In this document: piece by piece, positions 19,955-27,376 of the stretch
How the letters are laid out: every line of letters starts with the position of its first letter
Position numbering within the stretch: position 1 is the first letter of the stretch
DNA from: Bradyrhizobium tropiciagri
GTDB taxonomy: Bacteria > Pseudomonadota > Alphaproteobacteria > Rhizobiales > Xanthobacteraceae
Assembly: GCF_018130545.1 (NCBI RefSeq)
Contig: NZ_JAFCKF010000006.1
Span: forward strand, 310,001 to 374,000
Length of the DNA: 64,000 bases
Direction of reading: 5' to 3'
Notes under the pieces: model-generated
The model's input: only the letters and a program-made list of their open reading frames with translations
What the model was told of the DNA's origin: nothing
Database searches by the model: none
Position numbers and translations under genes: made by a program

Positions 19955-20040
19955 CGTCATTGCGAGGAGCGGAAGCGACAAAGCAATCCATTGCTTCCGC
20001 AAGTGACATGATGGATTGCTTCGCTCCGCTCGCAATGACG
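19955..20040. repeat. Intergenic inverted repeat, CGTCATTGCGAGGAGC type
   Basis: The left arm CGTCATTGCGAGGAGCGGAA...AAGCAATCCA is mirrored by TGGATTGCTTCGCTCCGCTCGCAATGACG. It fills the mnmG-rsmG gap beside parS site 4. A related copy lies after parB at 22664-22775. Confidence 0.75.
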
Positions 20041-20062
20041 AGCTCGACCGGCATTTCAGTGA

Positions 20063-20728
20063 ATGGCCCCAGCTCCGCAATCCGTTGAACTCAACGTGTC
20101 CGCCAAGGACAAGGCGGCGGCGCTCGCGCTGACGCCTGTTTCACGTGAAACAGAGGCACGGCTCGATCGGTACGTCGCCCTCCTCCTGGAATGGCAAGCC
20201 AAGACCAACCTCGTCGCGCCCTCCACGCTGCCGAACCTCTGGACACGCCACGTCTCCGATTCGCTGCAGCTGCTGAGTCTCGCGCCGACGGCAAAATCCT
20301 GGGTCGATCTCGGCAGCGGCGGCGGCTTCCCCGGCGTCGTGCTTGCCTGCGCGCTGGCCGAGACGCCGGGCGCGTCGATCCATCTGGTTGAGCGAATCGC
20401 CAAGAAGGCCGCATTTTTGCGCGAGGCGATTCGCGTCACGGCATCTCCCGGGACGGTGCATCTGGCTGATATCGGGGATACTGTGGATAGAATCGCCGGC
20501 CCGATCGATTGCGTCACCGCGCGGGCGCTGGCTCCGTTACATCAACTGATCGGCTTTGCAGAGCCGTGGGTCAAAAAGGGCGCCAAGGCGCTGTTTTTGA
20601 AGGGTCAAGATGTAGAGGCCGAATTGACCGAGGCCACTAAATATTGGAATATTGAGCCAAAGCTGCACTCCAGCCGGACCGGCGGACAGGGCTGGATCGT
20701 CGAACTCGGGTCAATCGAGCGGCGCTAG
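20063..20728 (+). CDS. rsmG: 16S rRNA (guanine-527-N7) methyltransferase RsmG (GidB)
   Basis: RsmG methylates G527 of 16S rRNA using S-adenosylmethionine. Its loss gives low-level streptomycin resistance in several bacteria. The 221-residue protein has the conserved LLEWQAKTNLVAPST segment, the WTRHVSDSLQLL substrate motif, the SAM loop VDLGSGGGFPGVVLA, and VTARALAPLHQLIGFAEPW. A parS site lies within the coding sequence near codon 26, where it encodes part of PVSRETE. Confidence 0.96.
   Translation: MAPAPQSVELNVSAKDKAAALALTPVSRETEARLDRYVALLLEWQAKTNLVAPSTLPNLWTRHVSDSLQLLSLAPTAKSWVDLGSGGGFPGVVLACALAETPGASIHLVERIAKKAAFLREAIRVTASPGTVHLADIGDTVDRIAGPIDCVTARALAPLHQLIGFAEPWVKKGAKALFLKGQDVEAELTEATKYWNIEPKLHSSRTGGQGWIVELGSIERR
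20137..20152. promoter_or_regulatory. parS: parS centromere site 5, inside rsmG
   Basis: Perfect TGTTTCACGTGAAACA palindrome inside the rsmG reading frame, translated as the VSRET stretch. The site is therefore constrained both as DNA and as protein sequence. Confidence 0.96.
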
Positions 20729-20760
20729 GGGAACTCCGCGAGAGTAAATGGTATTTTGGT

Positions 20761-21612
20761 ATGACCGTGATGGACGAGGTTTATCAAGAAGATAGGACGT
20801 CGCAGCCGCCCGGCCAGCCACGCATCCTGTCGCTCGCCAACCAGAAGGGCGGGGTCGGCAAGACAACCACAGCGATCAATCTTGGAACTGCACTCGCCGC
20901 GATCGGCGAGCGCGTCCTGATCGTCGATCTCGATCCGCAGGGCAACGCCTCGACCGGCCTCGGCATCGATCGCCGCAACCGCAGCTGCTCGACCTACGAC
21001 GTCCTGATCGGCGAAGCGCCGCTGCGCGATGCGGTGGTCGCGACCGCGGTGCCGCGGCTGCACATCGCCGCCTCCACCATGGACCTCTCCGGCCTCGAGC
21101 TCGAGCTCGGCACCACGCCGGGCCGCGCCTTCCGGCTGCGCGATGCGATCGCAGGGCTCAACAACAACGTCTCGCCGGAAGCCGATTACACCTATGTGCT
21201 GATCGACTGTCCGCCCTCGCTCAACCTTCTCACCGTCAATGCGATGGCCGCGTCGGACGCGATCCTGGTGCCGCTGCAATGCGAGTTCTTCGCGCTCGAA
21301 GGCCTGTCGCAATTGTTGCAGACGGTGGAGCAGGTGCGCTCGACGCTCAATCCGACGCTGTCGATCCACGGCATCGTGCTGACCATGTTCGACTCGCGCA
21401 ACAACCTCTCCAACCAGGTGGTTGCCGACGTGCGCCAGTTCATGGGCAACAAGGTCTACGACACCATGATCCCGCGCAACGTGCGCATCTCGGAAGCGCC
21501 GTCTTACGGCAAGCCGGTCTTGGTCTACGATCTGAAATGCGCCGGCAGCGATGCGTATCTCAAGCTCGCCACCGAAGTGATCCAGCGCGAGCGCGAGCTG
21601 CGCGCGCATTGA
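20761..21612 (+). CDS. parA: Chromosome partitioning ATPase ParA
   Basis: ParA is the Walker-type ATPase that binds DNA non-specifically and pulls ParB-parS complexes toward the poles. The 283-residue product has a roughly 20-residue leader, the deviant Walker A LANQKGGVGKTTTAINLG, DLDPQGNASTGLGI, the Walker B-like VLIDCPPSLNLLTVNAM, and the C-terminal MIPRNVRISEAPSYGKPV. It starts 32 bp after rsmG. The short spacing suggests cotranscription with rsmG. Confidence 0.97.
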   Translation: MTVMDEVYQEDRTSQPPGQPRILSLANQKGGVGKTTTAINLGTALAAIGERVLIVDLDPQGNASTGLGIDRRNRSCSTYDVLIGEAPLRDAVVATAVPRLHIAASTMDLSGLELELGTTPGRAFRLRDAIAGLNNNVSPEADYTYVLIDCPPSLNLLTVNAMAASDAILVPLQCEFFALEGLSQLLQTVEQVRSTLNPTLSIHGIVLTMFDSRNNLSNQVVADVRQFMGNKVYDTMIPRNVRISEAPSYGKPVLVYDLKCAGSDAYLKLATEVIQRERELRAH

Positions 21613-21620
21613 CGATGCAC

Positions 21621-21695
21621 AGGATGGGCGCAGTGAAGCGAACCCCATCCCGGCATGCAACGAGAGCGATGGGTTTCGCCGCGCGCGGCCCATCC
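21621..21695. repeat. Inverted repeat between parA and parB
   Basis: AGGATGGGCGCAGTGAAGCGAACCCCATC and GATGGGTTTCGCC...GGCCCATCC form an imperfect inverted repeat in the 141-bp gap between parA and parB. It resembles dispersed GGATGGG...CCCATCC repeats I associate with this genus. In the mRNA it would form a hairpin between the two cistrons. Confidence 0.6.
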
Positions 21696-21753
21696 CGCGA
21701 TTCTGAAATTCAAGTCTGGAGTACTGCGTGTGAATCCAAGGGAGCTCGCAACA

Positions 21754-22644
21754 ATGGCCGATGAAGCGCGTTCGCGACTGGGGCGCGGGCTGGCAAGCCT
21801 GATTGGAGATGTCGGCGGCGAGGCGGCTGCGCATGTCGAGCGGCCGCGCAACCAGCGCAAGGTGCCGATCGAATTCCTCAAGGCCAACCCGCGCAATCCG
21901 CGGCGGACCTTCGCCGATGCCGAACTCGGCGAGCTCGCCGATTCGATCAAGGCACGCGGCGTGATCCAGCCGATCGTGGTGCGCGCGATCAAGGGCACGC
22001 AGGACCGCTTCGAGATCATCGCCGGCGAGCGTCGCTGGCGCGCGTCGCAACTCGCCGGCCTGCACGAAGTGCCGATCGTGCCGGTCGAGGTCAGTGATTC
22101 CGACGCGCTCGAGATCATGATCATCGAGAACGTCCAGCGCGAAGACCTCAATGCGATGGAAGAGGCGCTAGGCTATCATTCGCTCGCCGACGAGTTCAAG
22201 CGTAGCCAGGAAGACATCGCCAAGATCGTCGGCAAGAGCCGCAGCCATGTCGCCAACATGATGCGGCTGACCAAGCTGCCGGCTGAGGTGCAGGCGCTGA
22301 TCTCGAAGGGCGATCTGTCCGCCGGACACGCCCGCGCGCTGATCGGCGTGCCGGATCCGCTCGCTGCCGCGAAGCGCATCGTCGCCGAGGGGCTCAACGT
22401 CCGCCAGGCCGAGGCGCTGGCGCATGAGGAGGGTGTACCGGAGCGCAAGCCGCAGAAGGCCCGCACCGGCAGCGCGCCCAAGGTCGACAAGGACGCCGAT
22501 ACGCTGGCGCTGGAGAAGCGCGTCAGCGATGCGCTCGGACTTGCCGTCACCGTCAGCCACCGCGATCCCGGCGGCACCGTCCAGATCAACTACCGCAACC
22601 TCGAGCAGCTCGACGAAGTGGTGCGGCGGCTCGAGGGCGGTTAG
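21754..22644 (+). CDS. parB: Chromosome partitioning protein ParB
   Basis: ParB binds parS, hydrolyses CTP and slides along DNA as a clamp. The 296-residue protein has the N-terminal RSRLGRGLASLIGD motif that contacts ParA, the CTP-binding motifs (VIQPIVVRA, AGERRWRASQLAG and the ENVQREDLN segment), a helix-turn-helix (SQEDIAKIVGKSRSHVANMMRL) and a C-terminal dimer domain ending LDEVVRRLEGG. I used the ATG at 21754. In-frame codons upstream extend through the inverted repeat and are unlikely to be used. Confidence 0.96.
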   Translation: MADEARSRLGRGLASLIGDVGGEAAAHVERPRNQRKVPIEFLKANPRNPRRTFADAELGELADSIKARGVIQPIVVRAIKGTQDRFEIIAGERRWRASQLAGLHEVPIVPVEVSDSDALEIMIIENVQREDLNAMEEALGYHSLADEFKRSQEDIAKIVGKSRSHVANMMRLTKLPAEVQALISKGDLSAGHARALIGVPDPLAAAKRIVAEGLNVRQAEALAHEEGVPERKPQKARTGSAPKVDKDADTLALEKRVSDALGLAVTVSHRDPGGTVQINYRNLEQLDEVVRRLEGG

Positions 22645-22663
22645 TTCTTCCGACATTCCTCCG

Positions 22664-22775
22664 CGTCATGGCGAGGAGCTCGCGACAAAATTGCAGAGCA
22701 ATTTTGCGCTGAAGCGACGAAGCAATCCATCGTCCCGCGCGCGCGGAAAGATGGATTGCTTCGCTTCGCTCGTAA
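22664..22775. repeat. Intergenic inverted repeat after parB
   Basis: CGTCATGGCGAGGAGC...GAAGCGACGAAGCAATCCATC is mirrored by GATGGATTGCTTCGCTTCGCTCGTAA. It is related to the element at 19955-20040. An extra small hairpin, AAAATTGC-AGA-GCAATTTT (22687-22705), lies inside the left half. It sits between convergent parB and holA. Confidence 0.7.
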
Positions 22776-22798
22776 GGTCGGTTGTGTCGACACTTCGA

Positions 22799-23830
22799 CT
22801 AGCCCCGCCGCTTCGCATTCACCGCGATCGAGAGCAGTGCGCGTTGCGCGATCACGGCGGCAAGCGAGGCCTGCTTGCGCATGTCGAGTGCGGCGGTGGC
22901 AAGCTGGTCGATGATGTTCACCAGCCGCGGCGGGGTAAAATTGCGCAGCGCGATCTCGACCGCGGGCTTGCGCGAGAAATGCAGCCGCGGGAAGCCGCCT
23001 TCGAGCACGGCCGATGCCGGCGTGCCGTCCGCGATCGCCAGCGCCGATTTGTGCAGCCACGCCGCCTGGCGCTGCGCGGCCGAGATGATCACGCCGGGAT
23101 AGGTGCCGGCGACCATCGCCTTGGTGAACTCGCTCTCGACCAGCGCCGCGTTGCCGGCGAAGGCACCGTCGACGATTGGATCGAGCTTCAATTCGGACGC
23201 GTCGGAGACCACGGTCATGACGTCGTCGAGCGTGATCTCGCCCTTGCCATGCGCGAACAGCGCGAGCTTGCGCAGCTCGTTGCGCGAAGCCATGCGGTCG
23301 CCGCCGAGTAGCGACATCAGCACCGCACGCGCATCGCCCGCAAGCCGCAGATTGGAGACCCGCAGCTCATCCTCGATCAGCTTGGTCAGGTCGCGTTCGG
23401 TGTCGGGATAGCAGCCGATCGCTACTGCATTTTTCGCGCGCTCGCAGATCTTGCGCAGCGGCGATTCCGGCCGGAGTTCGCCGGCCTCGATCACGATGCG
23501 GCAATCCCTCAGGCCGGCGGTCTCGGTCAGCGTCTCGACGCCGCTCGAAAAATTGCGCGAGCCGGCGCGGACGCGGATGGCGCGGCGGCCGCCGAACAGC
23601 GGCACCGTCATGGCTTCATCGACGAGCCGGGACGGTTCGGCGGCGAGCTCGTCGCCATCGAGACGCACCAGCGAGAACGGATCGTTGGGGTCGTCGACGG
23701 CCGAGGCCATCAGCGCGTCGGCGCGCTCGCGCACCAGGCCCAGATCCGGGCCGTAAAGCAGGATGATCGGACGGCCGGCATCGGGCCGGGCGAGGAAGCT
23801 GTCGATCTCTTTTCCGCGAAGGGCTGCCAA
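22799..23830 (-). CDS. holA: DNA polymerase III delta subunit HolA
   Basis: Delta is the clamp-loader subunit that opens the beta sliding clamp. The 343-residue protein shows the family start RGKEIDSFLARPDAGRPIILLYGPDLGLVRERADAL (split across the first two strands), the VPLFGGRRAIRVR motif, the DMASRNELRKL-like segment GGDRMASRNELRKLALFA, and a C-terminal helical domain (RQAAWLHKSALAIADG). It lies 8 bp after lptE and is last in leuS-lptE-holA. Confidence 0.94.
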   Translation of the reverse strand: MAALRGKEIDSFLARPDAGRPIILLYGPDLGLVRERADALMASAVDDPNDPFSLVRLDGDELAAEPSRLVDEAMTVPLFGGRRAIRVRAGSRNFSSGVETLTETAGLRDCRIVIEAGELRPESPLRKICERAKNAVAIGCYPDTERDLTKLIEDELRVSNLRLAGDARAVLMSLLGGDRMASRNELRKLALFAHGKGEITLDDVMTVVSDASELKLDPIVDGAFAGNAALVESEFTKAMVAGTYPGVIISAAQRQAAWLHKSALAIADGTPASAVLEGGFPRLHFSRKPAVEIALRNFTPPRLVNIIDQLATAALDMRKQASLAAVIAQRALLSIAVNAKRRG

Positions 23831-23838
23831 TGCGGCGA

Positions 23839-24396
23839 TCAGGTCCCGCTGGAGAAGAACGAGGCGAGCCGGGTCTGGATGTTGTCGGCGATTTCCTGCG
23901 CGGCGCGGTCCTCGGCATCGCGGAAGGCGCGGGCGCGGGCGTAGCGCTGGTAGGAGCCCGGCATGTCATAGGACACGCGCGAGAACGTGGTGCCGGTCAT
24001 GACCGATTGGTTGGAGGCGATGTCGATCAGGTTGAACTGGGCGTCGATGCCATAGTTCTCGCTGGTCGGCAGCGCGGTGGTCGGGTCGATCATCAGCGAG
24101 GAGCGGCTGGTGGTGAAGCGCAACACCAGCCGATGCGTCGGCGGCGCGCCGGTGGCATTGCCGTAGAGTTTGAAGGCGAGGGCGTTGCGGACCTCGACGC
24201 CGACCCGGGCCTCGCGCGAGGCGTTCGGCTTGTCGACCGGCGGAACCTCGACGCCCAGCAGCTTTTCGCGCAACTTGGACGACTGACCGTCGAGCGTGCG
24301 CTCGGCATACATCGGCTGGAAGCATCCGGCCGTCAGCGCGGCCAAGGCGGCCACGGCCACGAGCCGGGCGGCGATCCTGATCCTAGCCGACAACAT
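23839..24396 (-). CDS. lptE: LPS assembly outer-membrane lipoprotein LptE
   Basis: LptE is the lipoprotein plug of the LptD barrel that inserts lipopolysaccharide in the outer membrane. The 185-residue product has a signal peptide ([16 protein letters not shown]) with lipobox LTAGC and acylated Cys at about residue 25. The mature part holds the FQPMYA motif common to alphaproteobacterial members and beta-strand-rich sequence ending in a basic, helical [18 protein letters not shown]. The gene overlaps leuS by 14 bp upstream. Confidence 0.9.
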   Translation of the reverse strand: MLSARIRIAARLVAVAALAALTAGCFQPMYAERTLDGQSSKLREKLLGVEVPPVDKPNASREARVGVEVRNALAFKLYGNATGAPPTHRLVLRFTTSRSSLMIDPTTALPTSENYGIDAQFNLIDIASNQSVMTGTTFSRVSYDMPGSYQRYARARAFRDAEDRAAQEIADNIQTRLASFFSSGT

Positions 24397-27007
24397 TGAC
24401 GATCCTCATGGGCACCACGATCACCTTGCGGACGGGTTTGCCGCCCAAGGCGGCTTTTACCGCATCGAGCGCCAAAACGGCAGCCTCTATATCCGCATTT
24501 TGCGCCGTCCGTGGCACGGTAACATCACCTCGTTTTTTACCGTTGACCTGGACGACCAGGGTCACGCTGTCTTCGACCAGCAAATCGCGTTCGATTTGCG
24601 GCCAATCGGCCTCGGAAACCAGTCCCTGCTGGCCCAGAACCACCCAGCACTCCTCAGCCAGATGCGGCATCATCGGCGAGAACAGCTGGACCAGGATGGT
24701 CGCGGCTTCCTTGACCGCCCAGGCGACGTCCGGCGCCGGCTTGTCGGCCTTCGCCAGCACCTCGGCCAGCGCGTTGGCGAATTCGCGGATGTGGGCGAGA
24801 CACACGTTGAAATGCAGCCGTTCGATCCCGGACGACACCTTGTCGAGCGCGCCATGGGCGGCCTTGCGCAGCGCCAGCGCCTCAGGTCCGAACGTGCCCG
24901 GCCGGGCCGCCGGCGCCAGCTTGGCGATTTCGGCGGATTCGTTCACCAGCCGCCACAGCCGCTGCACGAAACGCGAGGCGCCCTGCACGCGCTCGTCGCT
25001 CCAGATCACATCGCGGTCGGGCGGGGAGTCCGACAGCATGAACCAGCGCGCGACGTCGGCACCGTAGCTTGCAATGATGTCGTCGGGGTCGACGGTGTTC
25101 TTCTTCGACTTCGACATCTTCTCGATCGGGCCGATCTCGATGTCTTCGCCGGTCGCCAGCAGCACCGCGCGGCGGGCGTTACCATCAACCTCGATCTTCA
25201 CCTCGGCCGGGGTGACCCAGGAGCCGTCGGCTTTCTGGTAGGTCTCGTGCACCACCATGCCCTGGGTGAACATGCCGGCGAACGGCTCCGACATGTCGAT
25301 ATGGCCGGTCGCCTTCATCGCGCGGGTGAAGAAGCGGCTGTACAGCAGATGCAGGATCGCGTGCTCGACGCCGCCGATATACTGGTCGACCGGCATCATC
25401 CGGTTGGCGACCGCGGGCGTGGTCGGCGCATCCTTGTTCCAGGGATCGGTGAAGCGCGCGAAATACCAGGACGAGTCCACGAAGGTGTCCATCGTGTCGG
25501 TTTCGCGCACCGCCTTGCCGCCGCACTTCGGGCAGGTGACGTGCTTCCAGGTCGGATGATGGTCGAGCGCGTTGCCCGGTTTGTCGAAAGAGACATCCTC
25601 CGGCAGCGTCACCGGCAGCTGGTCGTCCGGCACCGGCACCACGTCGCACTTTGCGCAATGGATCACCGGGATCGGGCAGCCCCAATAGCGCTGCCGTGAA
25701 ATACCCCAGTCGCGCAGCCGGAAGTTCACCTGCCGCTCGCCGACCGGCATATTGCCGCGCAGCTCGGTTTCGAGCCGCTTTGCGACGTCTTCCTTGGCCG
25801 CTTCGATCGTCATGCCGTCGAGGAAGCGCGAATTGATCATGCGGCCGTCACCGTCATAGGCGACGTCGGTGATCACGAACGTCTTCGGGTCCTGGCCCTC
25901 GGGGCAGACCACCGGCGTGTTGCCGAGATTGTACTTGTTGACGAAGTCGAGGTCGCGCTGGTCGTGCGCCGGGCAGCCGAAGATCGCGCCGGTGCCGTAT
26001 TCCATCAGCACGAAGTTCGCGACATAGACCGGCAGCTTCCAGCTCGGGTCGAACGGATGCACCGCCTTGATGCCGGTGTCGAAACCCTGCTTCTCGGCGG
26101 TGTCGATGATCGACTGCGCGGTGCCGATCTTCTTGATGTCGGCGATGAACTCGGCCAGCTTCGGGTTCTTCGCGGCAGCCGCCTGCGCCAGCGGATGATC
26201 CGCCGAGATCGCCATGAACTTGGCGCCGAACAGCGTGTCCGGCCGCGTGGTGAAGATCTTCAGCTCGCTCTCGCCGGCCGGCGTGGTCGCCGGATCCAGC
26301 GCGAACCTGATCAGCAGGCCCTCGGAGCGGCCGATCCAGTTGCGCTGCATCAGCCGCACCTTGTCGGGCCAGCGGTCCAGACCATCCAGCGCTTCCAAGA
26401 GCTCCTGCGAGTACTTCGTGATCTTGAAGACCCACTGGCTCATTTCCCGTTGTTCAACGACGGCGCCCGAGCGCCAGCCGCGGCCGTCGATCACCTGCTC
26501 GTTGGCGAGCACGGTCATGTCGACCGGATCCCAGTTCAGCTTGCGCTTCTCGCGCTCGGCGAGGCCGGCGCCCAGCATGTCCAGGAACATCTTCTGCTGA
26601 TGCTTGTAGTAGCTGGGGTCGCAGGTCGCGAACTCGCGGGCCCAGTCGAGCGACAGCCCGATCGACTTGAGCTGCTTCTTCATCGCGGCGATGTTGTCGT
26701 AGGTCCAGGCCTTCGGCGCCACCTTGCGTTCGATCGCGGCATTCTCCGCCGGCAGGCCGAACGCGTCCCAGCCCATCGGGTGCAGCACGTTGAAACCCTT
26801 GGCGCGCATGAAGCGGGCCAGCACGTCGCCGAGCGTGTAATTGCGGACATGCCCGATATGGATGCGCCCCGACGGATAGGGGAACATTTCGAGCACGTAG
26901 TATTTCGGCCGCGGATCGTCGTTCTTGGAGGCGAAGATCGCCTTTTCGTCCCAGGTGGCTTGCCAGCGGGGCTCGGATTCACGGGCGTTGTAGCGTTCGG
27001 CGGTCAT
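24383..27007 (-). CDS. leuS: Leucyl-tRNA synthetase LeuS
   Basis: LeuS charges tRNA-Leu and has an editing domain against isoleucine-like errors. The 874-residue protein has the class I HIGH-type motif [17 protein letters not shown] near residue 50, the CP1 editing insertion including the [17 protein letters not shown] threonine-rich loop, a zinc-ligand-like region with CAKC and CPKCGG, and the KMSKSKKN motif. The C-terminal anticodon-binding part ends [15 protein letters not shown]. It begins the leuS-lptE-holA operon. Confidence 0.98.
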   Translation of the reverse strand: MTAERYNARESEPRWQATWDEKAIFASKNDDPRPKYYVLEMFPYPSGRIHIGHVRNYTLGDVLARFMRAKGFNVLHPMGWDAFGLPAENAAIERKVAPKAWTYDNIAAMKKQLKSIGLSLDWAREFATCDPSYYKHQQKMFLDMLGAGLAEREKRKLNWDPVDMTVLANEQVIDGRGWRSGAVVEQREMSQWVFKITKYSQELLEALDGLDRWPDKVRLMQRNWIGRSEGLLIRFALDPATTPAGESELKIFTTRPDTLFGAKFMAISADHPLAQAAAAKNPKLAEFIADIKKIGTAQSIIDTAEKQGFDTGIKAVHPFDPSWKLPVYVANFVLMEYGTGAIFGCPAHDQRDLDFVNKYNLGNTPVVCPEGQDPKTFVITDVAYDGDGRMINSRFLDGMTIEAAKEDVAKRLETELRGNMPVGERQVNFRLRDWGISRQRYWGCPIPVIHCAKCDVVPVPDDQLPVTLPEDVSFDKPGNALDHHPTWKHVTCPKCGGKAVRETDTMDTFVDSSWYFARFTDPWNKDAPTTPAVANRMMPVDQYIGGVEHAILHLLYSRFFTRAMKATGHIDMSEPFAGMFTQGMVVHETYQKADGSWVTPAEVKIEVDGNARRAVLLATGEDIEIGPIEKMSKSKKNTVDPDDIIASYGADVARWFMLSDSPPDRDVIWSDERVQGASRFVQRLWRLVNESAEIAKLAPAARPGTFGPEALALRKAAHGALDKVSSGIERLHFNVCLAHIREFANALAEVLAKADKPAPDVAWAVKEAATILVQLFSPMMPHLAEECWVVLGQQGLVSEADWPQIERDLLVEDSVTLVVQVNGKKRGDVTVPRTAQNADIEAAVLALDAVKAALGGKPVRKVIVVPMRIVNVVG

Positions 27008-27183
27008 GAAATCGCAGGGATTCTGGGTGGCTTTGGGTGGTTTTCAGGTCCCATCCGGGGACGGCGGACTAGGCCACAAAAACGCCCATGGGGTCAACGG
27101 CTTGGGGACTGGCAAATACTCATGGCTCGCCGTCGGTGAGGGGTGGGGTTGGGTAGGGCTGGACACCCTCTCAGGAGCCCGCT

Positions 27184-27290
27184 CGGTGTCGTCACCCGGC
27201 TTGACCGGGTGACCCAGTACGCCGCGGCCCATCGGTTCAATTACCGCTGTCTCTGGAATACTGGATCGCCCGGTCGAGTGTTCAGCCCGG
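27184..27290. repeat. Truncated dispersed repeat with GTCACCCGG hairpin
   Basis: GTCACCCGGC-TTGA-CCGGGTGAC forms a hairpin at 27191-27213, followed by CCAGTACGCCGCGG and CTGTCTCTGGAATACTGGAT. I recall this series as a Bradyrhizobium dispersed repeat that normally ends in a second hairpin of the CCCGGTC...GCCGGGCG type. Here that second hairpin is cut after CGCCCGGTCGAGTG, so the element looks truncated, at about 27280. Confidence 0.5.
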
Positions 27291-27330
27291 GGACATGACC
27301 GACGGGTGTTCGGGGACATAGCCGACACTT
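27278..27330. repeat. Short tandem duplication GTGTTC..GGGGACATnnCCGAC
   Basis: Two head-to-tail units, GTGTTCAGCCCGGGGACATG followed by ACCGACGG, and GTGTTCGGGGACATAGCCGAC. Each has the core GGGGACAT(GA or AG)CCGAC. The core is reminiscent of insertion-sequence terminal regions seen in rhizobia, but no transposase is present. Interpretation is uncertain. Confidence 0.5.
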
Positions 27331-27376
27331 TTCCCGCTCGCCAGGTCGATGACAGCGCAATGTGGGGCGCGACCGG

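Larger units (their letters stand above)
27008..27376. other. Repeat-rich intergenic segment downstream of the kinase gene
   Basis: No gene is supported. The gap separates the end of the minus-strand MASE1 kinase from the leuS start. It holds the leuS promoter region, a GTCACCCGG hairpin, a truncated dispersed repeat and a short tandem duplication, the last two listed separately. Confidence 0.6.

Noticed and set aside
24296-25699. 467-codon open frame antisense to leuS
   Set aside because: leuS is certain and explains the codons.
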